Positions 1-8,922 of a stretch of 64,000 nucleotides of DNA are shown in pieces. Within the stretch, counting starts at the first letter, position 1. Each line of letters opens with the position of its first letter. The position numbers were made by a program, and so were the translations under genes. Source of the DNA: Faucicola sp041855445 (GTDB lineage Bacteria; Pseudomonadota; Gammaproteobacteria; Pseudomonadales; Moraxellaceae); assembly GCA_041855445.1 (NCBI GenBank), contig JBHAEG010000044.1, positions 22,406 through 86,405 of the forward strand. Direction: 5' to 3'. The notes under the pieces were generated by a model. The model was not told the DNA's origin, did no database searches, and saw only the letters and a list, made by a program, of their open reading frames with translations.

Positions 1-433
1 AACGCATAACTTCGGCATCAGATTTGCCTTTAGGGTCAAAGTCTGAACCGCCTTTTGCACCGCCCATTGGTAACGTTGTTAAAGCATTTTTAAAGGTTTG
101 CTCAAATCCTAAGAATTTTAAGATTGATTGATTGACTGATGGGTGAAAACGCATACCGCCTTTAAAAGGACCGATAGCAGAGTTAAATTGGATACGGAAT
201 GCACGGTTTACCTGAGTATTTCCTTGGTCATCAACCCATGCAACACGAAATTGAATAGCACGCTCTGGTTCTACTAAACGTTCTAATAACGCTTGTTTAG
301 CATACTGTGGGTTTTTTTCGATAAACGGCCATAGACTTGTCATTACCTCTTCAACCGCTTGTAAAAATTCTGGTTGATGTGGGTCACGTGACTTTACATA
401 ATCTAAAAAGTCGTTTAAGTTACTGTATTTCAT
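1..433 (-). CDS. gdhA: NADP-type glutamate dehydrogenase, N-terminal part (cut by window edge)
   Basis: Catalyses reductive amination of 2-oxoglutarate to glutamate in ammonium assimilation. The first 144 codons are present, starting MKYSNLNDFLDYVKSRDP; the rest lies beyond base 1. Visible signatures of hexameric NADP-dependent GDH are FNSAIGPFKGGMRFHP (glutamate-binding region) and LPMGGAKGGSDFDP, which holds the catalytic lysine. The ATG at 433-431 has a purine-rich AGGAGA a few bases upstream. Family assignment is firm; the NADP rather than NAD preference is inferred from resemblance to the short bacterial form. Confidence 0.95.
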   Translation of the reverse strand, partial: MKYSNLNDFLDYVKSRDPHQPEFLQAVEEVMTSLWPFIEKNPQYAKQALLERLVEPERAIQFRVAWVDDQGNTQVNRAFRIQFNSAIGPFKGGMRFHPSVNQSILKFLGFEQTFKNALTTLPMGGAKGGSDFDPKGKSDAEVMR

Positions 434-543
434 ATCTTCTCCTACTATGTTTCATGATAAAGTGATTATATACACTGACCATGTAAACATTTGCCCTAAG
501 TAAGTAAATTTCGAAGATACTATTAAAAACACGTTAATATATA

Positions 544-616
544 GGGTTCGTTAAATTTTATTTTGACAAAAATCCCGCAATCATAAGGCTTTGAACAAAA
601 ACAGTTCAACAGACCC
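544..616. mobile_element. Possible 73-bp MITE relic with imperfect terminal inverted repeats
   Basis: Between gdhA and rluD a 73-bp block starts GGGTTCGTTAAA and ends, read on the other strand, GGGTCTGTTGAAC. About nine of the first twelve positions pair, and TA flanks each end (542-543 and 617-618), like a target duplication. A perfect TTGAAC/GTTCAA stem lies inside the right end. The ends resemble those of IS5-group transposons, but there is no transposase and no second copy in this window. It could instead be a chance repeat or a transcription signal. Confidence 0.35.
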
Positions 617-675
617 TAAAATATGTCTCGCCCTAAACAGTATCTATATTAAATTACTTCAATTTTTGCAAATAA

Positions 676-1776
676 TCAATATTTTTTTTCATTTTTTTTC
701 AAATCGATGAAATCAAAACTATTGTTTAGAATTTTGATTAATTGTTGTATATCATTGGGTAGTTTTGCTTGAACGGTGATGTGGTGATGATGTTGAGGGT
801 GAATAAAACCCAATTCATAAGCATGTAATGCTTGACGCTTAAAATTTTTTAGTACATTTTGTTGTGTTTCATTAAGAGATTTTAACAATATAGCTAATTT
901 ACGGGTCGAGCCGTAGACAGGGTCGCCAATCAGCGGAAATCCCAAATGCGATAAATGTACACGGATTTGATGAGTTCGCCCAGTTTCTAAACGTAAATCT
1001 ACTAATGAAACACCATCGCAAATCGCTGTTACCTTATCAATATGCGTAATTGCAGGTTTACCAGTAGATACAACAGCCATTTTAGTCCGTTGGGTAGGGT
1101 GACGAGCAATGGGTAGATTAATAATTCGATGTTTGTTGAGTTGTTCAGGGTTGGCAAAAATTAATGCTTGATAATGTCGATAAACAGATTTATCTTTGAG
1201 TTGATTTATCAAGTGTAACTGACTTTGCAATTGTTTAGCAATAATTAATAATCCACTGGTGTCTTTATCAATTCGATGTACTAAACCTGCTCGAGCTAAT
1301 ACCCGATTTTCTGGGTAATGGTATAGTAACGCATTTACTAAAGTACCAGATAAATGTCCAGCACCTGCATGAACGACCATACCAACAGGTTTATTAATTA
1401 CTAAAACATCTTCATCTTCATAAACAATATTTAATGGAATATTTTCAGGTAAATCGTCTTGTTGAATTGCCAATGTTGCATTTAAGTATAAATTATCGCC
1501 TGCTTTTAGTCGATATTTTGGTTTTTGCGGTTGCTGATTGGCTGTTAATTCGCCTGATGTTAGCCAGTTTTTAATTTGTTCTCGAGAAAACTCGTGAAAT
1601 GCTTGAGTTGCAACTTTGTCAATGCGTTCTCCGATGTCACTGGTAGATAGTTGATAAAATTTAATAATAGTTGAATTATTTTCTGAAGAGTTGCTCGGCT
1701 GTGTGACTGATAATAAATAATCATCGTCCCAATCGGGATTTTCTGCAAAACTTTGTTTGTCAAACTCGCTGGTCAT
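676..1776 (-). CDS. rluD: 23S rRNA pseudouridine synthase, RluD family
   Basis: Converts uridines in helix 69 of 23S rRNA (1911, 1915 and 1917 in E. coli) to pseudouridine during ribosome assembly. The 366-residue product has an acidic N-terminal tail, an S4 RNA-binding domain (about residues 55-120) and the RluA-type catalytic core with HRIDKDTSGLLI, where the Asp is the nucleophile, and GRTHQIRVHLSHLGFPLIGD. I chose the ATG at 1776 (MTSEFDKQ), preceded by AGGAAAAAGCAG; a longer open frame to 1833 has no ribosome site and would run into the bamD promoter. It is divergent from bamD, a frequent pairing. RluC-type specificity is less likely given that neighbour. Confidence 0.93.
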   Translation of the reverse strand: MTSEFDKQSFAENPDWDDDYLLSVTQPSNSSENNSTIIKFYQLSTSDIGERIDKVATQAFHEFSREQIKNWLTSGELTANQQPQKPKYRLKAGDNLYLNATLAIQQDDLPENIPLNIVYEDEDVLVINKPVGMVVHAGAGHLSGTLVNALLYHYPENRVLARAGLVHRIDKDTSGLLIIAKQLQSQLHLINQLKDKSVYRHYQALIFANPEQLNKHRIINLPIARHPTQRTKMAVVSTGKPAITHIDKVTAICDGVSLVDLRLETGRTHQIRVHLSHLGFPLIGDPVYGSTRKLAILLKSLNETQQNVLKNFKRQALHAYELGFIHPQHHHHITVQAKLPNDIQQLIKILNNSFDFIDLKKNEKKY

Positions 1777-1898
1777 CTGCTTTTTCCTGACTTTTGGGCT
1801 ATTTAGCAAAAATAAATAACATAAACAAGTCACAAATTATAGCGGTTCATGCTACACTTAGCGAAATTTTTTTGGTGATATTTGTATTCGGGGTTACT

Positions 1899-3005
1899 AT
1901 GTTTAATTTTTTACATCGTCCTTTTACTATGCAAACCGCAAAAGAGCATACGTTACCGATTAGTATGATAAAATTAGCGGGGGTATCTTTGATATCGCTG
2001 AGTTTATTTGGAATGACAGGTTGCCAAACAGTGAAAAAAACTTTTGGGGGTAAAGAGGAAATTACCGCAGTAAAAGCAAAAAAAAGTGAGCAAGGTTATT
2101 ATAATGATGCACAAAATAATATAAATAAAGGTAATTATGCCAAAGCCATTGCTGAATTAAATGATTTACGCGCATTTTACCCTGTAGGTAGTCATAGTGA
2201 AAATGCGTTATTAGATTTAATGTATGCTCAATTTCAACATGCAGATTATCTTGATGCAGTTACCAGTGCAGAGAATTTTATTCGACTTTATCCCAATCAT
2301 TCGCAAGTGCCTTATGCTTATTATGTGCGTGGTGTAGCAAATATGCACGGTGGTTTTAGTGGTATTTTACAATATACAAAACTAAATCGAGCTCATCGAG
2401 ATACTAGTTATTTGCGATTAGCATTTAGTAATTTTCAAGAATTAATTGCAAAATACCCAAATAGCCCATATGCACCTGATGCAGTGCAACGTATGCGTTA
2501 TATTTATAATCAATTTGCTGAAAATGAAATGAATAACGCCCGTTGGTATATTAAACGTAAGGCATATTTATCAGCGGTAAACCGTGCTAGATGGGTGTTT
2601 CAATATTATCCACAAAGTGAAGCTATACCAGAGGCAATAGCAACAATGGCATATGGCTATCAAAAGTTAGGCATGACCGACACGGCTAATCAATATAAAC
2701 AATTATTGACGATTAATTACCCGCAATTATTAGATAAAAAAGGTAATGTGAAACTCTCAGATGCCACAACAAAGTCAGACTGGTTAAATACTATCACGTT
2801 AGGTGTTCTAGGAAAACAACAAAAATCAACGAATTTTGGTGAAAATACAAGCTATCAAGGAGAAACTAAAACCCAAGTTATTCAACAAGTTCAAGCGTTA
2901 CAATTACCAGAAAATCCGACAGTTCAAGTACCAGACCCTGTACATAGTTTTGAACGAAAATCGGTCGTTTCTCTAGGCTTGCCAGAAGATGAACTACACC
3001 CATAA
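1899..3005 (+). CDS. bamD: Outer-membrane assembly lipoprotein BamD (ComL)
   Basis: Essential lipoprotein of the BAM complex that inserts beta-barrel proteins with BamA, found at 31.5-33.9 kb. After a longish N-terminus comes a hydrophobic signal and a lipobox-like FGMTGC, then TPR-type repeats with family motifs YNDAQNNINKGNYAKAI and FIRLYPNHSQVPYAYYVRG. The product is 368 residues from ATG 1899, longer than E. coli BamD (245) because of a C-terminal extension after about residue 270. ATG 1899 follows CGGGGTTACT; ATGs at 1929 and 1965 are alternatives, the last giving a standard-length signal peptide. A hairpin terminator follows the stop. Confidence 0.92.
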   Translation: MFNFLHRPFTMQTAKEHTLPISMIKLAGVSLISLSLFGMTGCQTVKKTFGGKEEITAVKAKKSEQGYYNDAQNNINKGNYAKAIAELNDLRAFYPVGSHSENALLDLMYAQFQHADYLDAVTSAENFIRLYPNHSQVPYAYYVRGVANMHGGFSGILQYTKLNRAHRDTSYLRLAFSNFQELIAKYPNSPYAPDAVQRMRYIYNQFAENEMNNARWYIKRKAYLSAVNRARWVFQYYPQSEAIPEAIATMAYGYQKLGMTDTANQYKQLLTINYPQLLDKKGNVKLSDATTKSDWLNTITLGVLGKQQKSTNFGENTSYQGETKTQVIQQVQALQLPENPTVQVPDPVHSFERKSVVSLGLPEDELHP

Positions 3006-3062
3006 CAAAGTTAAACTAATACTGGATTTGTTAGATTAACTATATAATTAGCTTGTGAATAT

Positions 3063-3096
3063 GGCTAGATAAATATTAAATCTAGCCTATTTTTTC
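3063..3096 (+). terminator. Rho-independent terminator after bamD
   Basis: GGCTAGA and TCTAGCC form a perfect 7-bp stem around an 11-nt AT-rich loop, followed at once by TATTTTTTC. It ends bamD transcription 20 bp before dnaG, so dnaG probably has its own start or depends on read-through. Confidence 0.75.
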
Positions 3097-3115
3097 TTGA
3101 TTTGGGGCATTTTTG

Positions 3116-5107
3116 ATGAGTGACCATCACATTATTGAACAAATTATTTCTCAAGCCGATATCGTAAAAATTATTGGCAAACACGTTGAGCTAAAGCGTG
3201 CTGGTAGTGAATTTAAAGGTTGTTGCCCATTTCATGGCGAAAAAACGCCATCATTTTTTGTTAATCCTCAAAAAGGTTTATATAACTGTTTTGGTTGTCA
3301 TGCTTCAGGCAATGCTTTAACTTTTTTAAAAGAATATGAACACCTTACTACTCGTGAAGCGTTACAAGAGTTATCACAACAAACAGGCATTGAACTGCCA
3401 AAAGAGCCAAGTAATCCTAACTATTTTTATCGAAAAGCAGTTCCCATTGTTCCCCAGCAACAGGCTATTCCTCAAGAAATTGTTTATCAAAACTATCATG
3501 AGTTTGAAGTTAATCCTTATCATCAGTGGCAACCTATTAGTGAATTTTCCCCAACAACTGATAATTTAATGCCAATCGATAATTCAGGTAATTTATATGA
3601 TTTATTAATAAAAATTAACCAATTTTACCAAAAACAACTTTGGCAAAATCCATTTGTTTTGAATTATTTTCGTGAACGTGGCTTAAGTGATGCAACCATA
3701 TTAGAATTTGAGTTAGGTTTTGCTCCAAATGGTTGGCAACATTTAGAACAAGCCTTTCCACAAGATATTGAAGGCTTAAAAATTTTAGGATTGGTGCGAA
3801 CTTCTCAACAAGGTAAGGATTTTGATTTATTACGTCAGCGGGTAATTTTTCCAATTCGTGACCATCAAGGCAGAACGATTGGTTTTGCAGGTCGGTCATT
3901 ATCTGATGAAAATCAGCCAAAATATATTAATTCTAGCGACTCACCTGTGTTTCATAAACAGCATGTTTTATATGGTTTGTTTGAAGGACGCAAAGCCAAA
4001 GCTAAAAACTGGCTGGTAGTTGAAGGATATATGGACGTTATCAGTTTGCATCAAGCAGGTGTTTATGGGGCAGTAGCCTCAATGGGAACAGCAATTGCAA
4101 CCAGTCAAATTGATAAGTTATTTCAGTTAAACTCAACATTAACTTTATGTTTTGATGGTGATAATGCAGGACAAACAGCATCATGGCGGGCAATGGAAGC
4201 TAGTTTGCCAATATTGACAGACAGTCGAGAATTACGATTTTTAACGCTACCTAACCAACATGACCCTGATAGCTTTGTTAAAGCGTATGGTCAATCGGCG
4301 ATGCAACAACAAATAGAACAAGCAAAGCCATTATCAGAATATATTTTTTCAATTTTAACTAGACGTTATGATATTCATGTTGTTGAAAATCTTAGTAAAT
4401 TATTGAATGAATTAGATATTTTGACAAAAAAACTACCAAAAGGTAGTTATGGCTGGTTGTTAAAGGGTGATATTCGTAAACGTTTGGGACTGGGTAAACG
4501 CCAACAGGTCAAGGTTGCTCAAGATGCATTATTAAATTTTTCTGGAGAATTGACTGCCCAATTACAATTACAATTATGTTTTTTATATCAACCACAGTTA
4601 TTGGGTAATCAAATTGATGGTGAAAATAATTCGTCACTGATTGAACATATTTATCAACTATCTGGTGCAGAAAAAGTAAAACAAAAAAATTTGACTTCTA
4701 ATCTTGATTTACCAGCTTACCCACAATTAACTTGGGCAGAAATTGCTGATAAACATTTATTAGCTTTGATTAATAATATTCAACAAATTCAGCTGGCAAG
4801 AGATGCGTTTAAACAGCAAATTAATCTTGATGAAATTGCTTTGATTAATGTGAATGCTCATTTTATTTTAGCAAGTTTGCCAAGCGAACAACGTCAATTT
4901 TTAACACCACGTTGGATAACATTTTTTTCTGAATTAAGTCAAAGATTTGTTGTTGATGTGTCAGATTTAGTGATTGAAATTTTAACTCAGTTAATTTTAG
5001 ATACATTACAAAAAAAGATAAAATCTGAAAAACAAATTGTTTATCAAAAATATTTACGAGACCAGTTACAAACTATTTTTAGCTGGCATCAACAGTGGCG
5101 AGAGTAA
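3116..5107 (+). CDS. dnaG: DNA primase
   Basis: Makes RNA primers for replication with DnaB helicase. The 663-residue product has the N-terminal CHC2 zinc-binding domain (CCPFHGEKTPSF ... YNCFGCHASG, residues about 40-68), a central TOPRIM core (VVEGYMDVISLHQ; LCFDGDNAGQ, metal-binding acidic residues) and a C-terminal helicase-interaction region. Length is usual for the family (E. coli 581, with a longer C-terminal part here). Start chosen at ATG 3116, just after GGGGCATTTTTG; a TTG codon directly before it is unlikely to be used. The usual rpsU-dnaG-rpoD operon is not kept: rpoD lies 22 kb away. Confidence 0.96.
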   Translation: MSDHHIIEQIISQADIVKIIGKHVELKRAGSEFKGCCPFHGEKTPSFFVNPQKGLYNCFGCHASGNALTFLKEYEHLTTREALQELSQQTGIELPKEPSNPNYFYRKAVPIVPQQQAIPQEIVYQNYHEFEVNPYHQWQPISEFSPTTDNLMPIDNSGNLYDLLIKINQFYQKQLWQNPFVLNYFRERGLSDATILEFELGFAPNGWQHLEQAFPQDIEGLKILGLVRTSQQGKDFDLLRQRVIFPIRDHQGRTIGFAGRSLSDENQPKYINSSDSPVFHKQHVLYGLFEGRKAKAKNWLVVEGYMDVISLHQAGVYGAVASMGTAIATSQIDKLFQLNSTLTLCFDGDNAGQTASWRAMEASLPILTDSRELRFLTLPNQHDPDSFVKAYGQSAMQQQIEQAKPLSEYIFSILTRRYDIHVVENLSKLLNELDILTKKLPKGSYGWLLKGDIRKRLGLGKRQQVKVAQDALLNFSGELTAQLQLQLCFLYQPQLLGNQIDGENNSSLIEHIYQLSGAEKVKQKNLTSNLDLPAYPQLTWAEIADKHLLALINNIQQIQLARDAFKQQINLDEIALINVNAHFILASLPSEQRQFLTPRWITFFSELSQRFVVDVSDLVIEILTQLILDTLQKKIKSEKQIVYQKYLRDQLQTIFSWHQQWRE

Positions 5108-5175
5108 CAAGGAATTAAACAGTATCAAAAATCTAATATTAGTTTAATGAAAGTGCTACTCTGATAATAAGTAAA

Positions 5176-5218
5176 GACAACTTGAGCAAAAAGATTATCA
5201 GTCATCGCTTAAGTTGTC
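5176..5218. terminator. Hairpin between convergent dnaG and sat
   Basis: GACAACTTGAGC (5176-5187) pairs with GCTTAAGTTGTC (5207-5218) at 11 of 12 positions. Placed between two convergent genes, it probably terminates in both directions, though no long T-run follows on either side. Confidence 0.5.
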
Positions 5219-5243
5219 ATTATCATATGCAAATAAGCAAAAT

Positions 5244-6488
5244 TTATACTGCAGAATGTCCTTTTAATTCAACAGTGGTTTTTTCATCTTCGGCTAAACC
5301 TTGATAATATTCTCGTAATATGGCTAGTACTTCAGGACGGCTAAAGTTGGCAGGTACGTCTTGACCTTCAGATAAGGCTTTGCGTAATTTTGTCCCTGAC
5401 ACTTTCACATGAAAACGTTCGTCATGCGGACAAGTTTTAGTTGATGCCATTGAGTCGCAGGCATCACACCAAAATGTCCAGTCAATTTTTAATGGCTTAG
5501 TAATTAAATCATTGTCTTGTAATGTATCAAAGATTTTTTGGGCATCAAACGCTCCGTAATAATCGCCGACACCAGCATGGTCTCGTCCAACAATTAAATG
5601 ACTACAGCCATAATTTTGACGGAAAATAGCATGTAATAAGGCTTCTTTTGGTCCTGCGTAACGCATATCAAGAGGATAACCAGCCTGAATAACGGTATCT
5701 TTTCTAAAATAGTTATCGATTAATGTTGCGATGGCTTTTTGTCTGACATCGGCAGGGATATCGCCTGCTTTTAATGCACCAAGTAAGGAATGGATTAATA
5801 CACCATCACAAATTTCAATAGCGATTTTTGCTAAATATTCATGTGAACGGTGCATTGGATTACGAGTTTGAAACGCTGCAACTGTTTTCCAACCTTTCTC
5901 AATAAAAATTTGTCTAGTTTGGGCTGGGGTTAAGTAAATATCGCCATATTTTTCAGGAAATCCACCCTCGCTGAGTACAACTACATCACCTGCTAAATTA
6001 ACATCACCTTGAGCCATGACTAGTGCAACGCCAGGGTGAGCAATGTCAGTTGTACCAAAAACCGCTTGGCATTCATAATTTTTATCAATTTCATATTTTT
6101 CTGATAAGGTTAAAATTCCTAAGATGTCATCATCAGCATGAATGAGAGCAATCTCATCACCAATGTTTAATGTATCAGCGGTGGTTTTATCGGTTGAGAG
6201 TGTAATTGGAATTGACCAAAATACCCCTGCATTATCACCTGTGCTAAGGTGCATATTATCGCAGACACTTTGCCAGTCAGCCTTATTCATAAAGCCATCA
6301 AGTGGAGTAAACCCACCAATACCAAGCATAATTAAATCGCCTGCTTCACGGGAGCTGATACGAATTTTAGGTAAATTTATTGCTTTTTGTTTGGCTTGAA
6401 CTAAAGCATCTCCTGTTAATAATTTTTCTTTTAATGTTGGGCTACCATGTGGCGGAACAAGTCCTGTATAAATTTGGCGATGGCTCAT
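5244..6488 (-). CDS. sat: ATP sulfurylase, single-subunit Sat type
   Basis: Activates sulfate with ATP to adenosine-5'-phosphosulfate (APS), the first step of sulfate assimilation. The 414-residue protein has nucleotide-binding motifs QTRNPMHRSHEYLAK and GRDHAGVGDYYG, and near the C-terminus the CDACDSMASTKTCPHD cysteine cluster seen in zinc-containing bacterial Sat proteins. This is the homo-oligomeric type, not the CysD/CysN heterodimer of E. coli. It is divergent from cysI across about 200 bp, so a shared sulfur-responsive control region is likely. No APS kinase domain is fused to it and none lies nearby. Confidence 0.96.
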   Translation of the reverse strand: MSHRQIYTGLVPPHGSPTLKEKLLTGDALVQAKQKAINLPKIRISSREAGDLIMLGIGGFTPLDGFMNKADWQSVCDNMHLSTGDNAGVFWSIPITLSTDKTTADTLNIGDEIALIHADDDILGILTLSEKYEIDKNYECQAVFGTTDIAHPGVALVMAQGDVNLAGDVVVLSEGGFPEKYGDIYLTPAQTRQIFIEKGWKTVAAFQTRNPMHRSHEYLAKIAIEICDGVLIHSLLGALKAGDIPADVRQKAIATLIDNYFRKDTVIQAGYPLDMRYAGPKEALLHAIFRQNYGCSHLIVGRDHAGVGDYYGAFDAQKIFDTLQDNDLITKPLKIDWTFWCDACDSMASTKTCPHDERFHVKVSGTKLRKALSEGQDVPANFSRPEVLAILREYYQGLAEDEKTTVELKGHSAV

Positions 6489-6691
6489 ATTATCTACCTA
6501 TTTGATGGGGTAATTTTTTGGGTGAATTAATTGTAGGTTAGTATGCTAAAGAATTTTTGTTATGAATATAAATGCAGATTTTCGATATGCTTATGAATTA
6601 TTAGAATTTAGTAAATTATCATAACTGCCCTAAGATAGGCACGGCAAAGCAGGCATTTGCAAGCAACATGATAATAAAAACCGAGGTAGCT
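6489..6691. promoter_or_regulatory. Divergent control region between sat and the cysI operon
   Basis: About 200 bp of AT-rich DNA separate the two sulfate-assimilation transcripts, so promoters for both must lie here. Several ATAA and TTAT half-sites of the kind bound by LysR-type regulators such as CysB are present (around 6555-6630), but I cannot assign a specific operator. GCAAA/TTTGC makes a small stem near 6645-6662. The ribosome site GAGGTAGCT at about 6682 fixes the cysI start. Confidence 0.45.
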
Positions 6692-8365
6692 ATGTATCAG
6701 TATAACGCCATTGACCAGCAACTTGTTGATGACAGAGTGGCTCAATTTCGTGACCAAACTCAACGATTTTTGGCAGGAAAACTGACCGAAGAAGAATTTT
6801 TACCATTGCGTCTAATGAATGGCTTATATGTACAACGTCAAGCACCTATGTTACGCATTGCAATTCCTTATGGATTGTTAGCAAGTTATCAGTTACGTAA
6901 ATTGGCAGATATTAGCGAAAAGTATGATAGAGGTTATGGGCATTTTACCACCCGAACCAATGTGCAACTAAATTGGGTAAAAATTGAACAAGTACCTGAT
7001 ATTCTTGCAGAACTTGCTGATGTACAAATGCACGCTATCCAAACATCGGGTAACTGTATCCGTAATACAACCACTGACCCCTACGCTGGTGTTAATCAAG
7101 GTGAAATTGCCGACCCTCGTCCTTATTGTGAAATTATTAGACAATGGTCTACTTTTCACCCAGAATTTACCTACTTGCCACGTAAATTTAAAATAGCGGT
7201 GATTGGTAGTCAAGAAGACCGAGCGGCGACCCAATTACACGATATAGGTTTACATTTAGTGAAAAATCAGGCGGGCGAGCTAGGCTTTGAAGTGATTGTA
7301 GGTGGTGGCTTAGGACGTACGCCAATTATTGGTAAAGTGATTTGCCAATTTTTGCCTGAACGTCACTTATTATCTTATCTTGATGCAATTTTAAGAGTGT
7401 ATAACCAATATGGAAGACGAGATAATAAATATAAAGCTCGTATCAAAATTTTAGTAGAAAGTATGGGCGTTGAGGCTTTTCGTCAAGCCGTTGAGACCGA
7501 ATGGCAACAGTCAAGCAAAGATGGCGAACTGACATTACAGCCCAAACACATTGCCCATGCAAAAACTTTTTTTAGTGTACCAAGTTATCAATCATTTACC
7601 GATGATGAGCTGGCACAACAACAAAAACAACTCGATAAACAGTTTGCTGAACATAGCGACTTTGCGACATGGTATCAACATAACACCAAACAGCATAAAC
7701 AAGCTGGTTATCGTATTGTGATTATTTCCTTAAAACATTATTTACAAGAAACTGGCGATATTACCGCAGTACAAATGCGAGTTTTAGCTGATTTAGCTGA
7801 CAACTATAGTTTTAGCGAAATTCGTGGTACGCATCATCAAAATTTAGTACTTGCTGATGTGAAAGTGAGTGATATTTTTCAAGTTTGGCAAGTGTTGCAA
7901 CAATACAATTTAGCTCGAGCTAATATTGGTAAACTGACCGATATCATCGCTTGTCCTGGGTTTGACTATTGTTCACTTGCTAATGCCAGCACCTTAAATA
8001 TTGTTAATCAAATTAACCAACACTTTGATGATGTGGACTATATTTATGATTTGGGCGACATTCGGTTAAATATTTCAGGGTGTATGAATGCCTGTGCCCA
8101 TCATCACGTTGGTGATATTGGTATTTTAGGAGTAGATAAAAAAGGTGAACATTGGTATCAAATTTCATTGGGTGGTACATCAAGTGAAGAAGCAAAATTA
8201 GGCAAAATTTTAGGAAAAGCGGTTGCTGTCGATAATGTTGCCGAAACTTTGGATAAAATTTTACAGGTGTATGTAGAAAAACGCCAACAAGATGAAGCAT
8301 TTGCCGAAGTTGTACAACGTTTGGGAATTGAGCCATTTAAGGAACGAGTTTATGCCAATCATTAA
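6692..8365 (+). CDS. cysI: Assimilatory sulfite reductase, hemoprotein
   Basis: Reduces sulfite to sulfide with six electrons using a coupled siroheme and [4Fe-4S] centre. The 557-residue protein shows the nitrite/sulfite reductase ferredoxin-like half-domains and the C-terminal cluster ligands ACPGFDYCSLANA and NISGCMNACAHHHVGDIG. Start chosen at ATG 6692 (MYQYNAIDQQ) because GAGG sits 8 bases upstream; an ATG at 6668 has no such site. No CysJ flavoprotein follows, so the electron donor (a flavoprotein elsewhere or ferredoxin) is unknown. The gene overlaps the next one by 14 bp. Siroheme would come from CysG at the end of the same operon. Confidence 0.94.
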   Translation: MYQYNAIDQQLVDDRVAQFRDQTQRFLAGKLTEEEFLPLRLMNGLYVQRQAPMLRIAIPYGLLASYQLRKLADISEKYDRGYGHFTTRTNVQLNWVKIEQVPDILAELADVQMHAIQTSGNCIRNTTTDPYAGVNQGEIADPRPYCEIIRQWSTFHPEFTYLPRKFKIAVIGSQEDRAATQLHDIGLHLVKNQAGELGFEVIVGGGLGRTPIIGKVICQFLPERHLLSYLDAILRVYNQYGRRDNKYKARIKILVESMGVEAFRQAVETEWQQSSKDGELTLQPKHIAHAKTFFSVPSYQSFTDDELAQQQKQLDKQFAEHSDFATWYQHNTKQHKQAGYRIVIISLKHYLQETGDITAVQMRVLADLADNYSFSEIRGTHHQNLVLADVKVSDIFQVWQVLQQYNLARANIGKLTDIIACPGFDYCSLANASTLNIVNQINQHFDDVDYIYDLGDIRLNISGCMNACAHHHVGDIGILGVDKKGEHWYQISLGGTSSEEAKLGKILGKAVAVDNVAETLDKILQVYVEKRQQDEAFAEVVQRLGIEPFKERVYANH

Positions 8366-8912
8366 TCAACAACAAGCTTTAACAGATATTCAAAGTCAAA
8401 CTTTCACTGTGGCAGAATTGTTAGAAAATCAACCAATAGCGACAAATATTAATGAGGTTTTATTAGATATTCGCCAATATGCCGATATTGATAGTCAAAA
8501 GCTGATTGAGTGTTTAGAGAAAATAAAAAATCAATCCAGTCAGTTAAAAAATATTGGAATAATTTTGGCAGGTGATGTGGACTTACAACAAATCGAACCT
8601 GTATTGTCAAAAATTTTATTAATTATCAATGTGATAGTTATTGATTTTGCAGTGTTTCGTGATGGACGGGGCTATAGTTTAATCAAAGCTATTCGCCAAC
8701 TCACGAATTTTCATCAGCAAATTATTTGGCGAGCGATGGGCTATATTATCCCTGACACATTACCTTTGTTGGCAAAAGTTGGGTTTAGCCAGTTTGTGAT
8801 TGCCGATGAATTATTGACCAAAGATTACTTTAACGCTTTTGATGTTATTCGTCATGACTATGATGGCGGTAAAATCAAACAATTACCTATGTTTTCAAGT
8901 TTAGTTAATTAA
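8352..8912 (+). CDS. DUF934 protein of the sulfite reductase operon
   Basis: A 186-residue soluble protein of the DUF934 family, regularly found next to cysI in proteobacteria that lack CysJ. Its role is unproven; it has been thought to help sulfite reductase, perhaps in electron delivery. Conserved-looking segments are VIDFAVFRDGRGYSLIKAIRQL and the C-terminal DVIRHDYDGGK. It has no cysteine cluster and no membrane segment. Start chosen at ATG 8352 (MPIINQQQ), which follows AAGGAACGAGTTT and overlaps the cysI stop by 14 bp, suggesting coupled translation. An earlier in-frame ATG at 8292 would lie deep inside cysI. Confidence 0.85.
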   Translation: MPIINQQQALTDIQSQTFTVAELLENQPIATNINEVLLDIRQYADIDSQKLIECLEKIKNQSSQLKNIGIILAGDVDLQQIEPVLSKILLIINVIVIDFAVFRDGRGYSLIKAIRQLTNFHQQIIWRAMGYIIPDTLPLLAKVGFSQFVIADELLTKDYFNAFDVIRHDYDGGKIKQLPMFSSLVN

Positions 8913-8922
8913 GGAATAAAAC

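Noticed and set aside
1777..1898. Longer N-termini for both rluD (to 1833) and bamD (from 1794)
   Set aside because: The two extensions would overlap each other head to head and have no ribosome sites. Inner ATGs at 1776 and 1899 fit the families better.
6600..6691. Riboswitch or SAM element before cysI
   Set aside because: Only a weak 5-bp stem is present; I see no conserved aptamer core.
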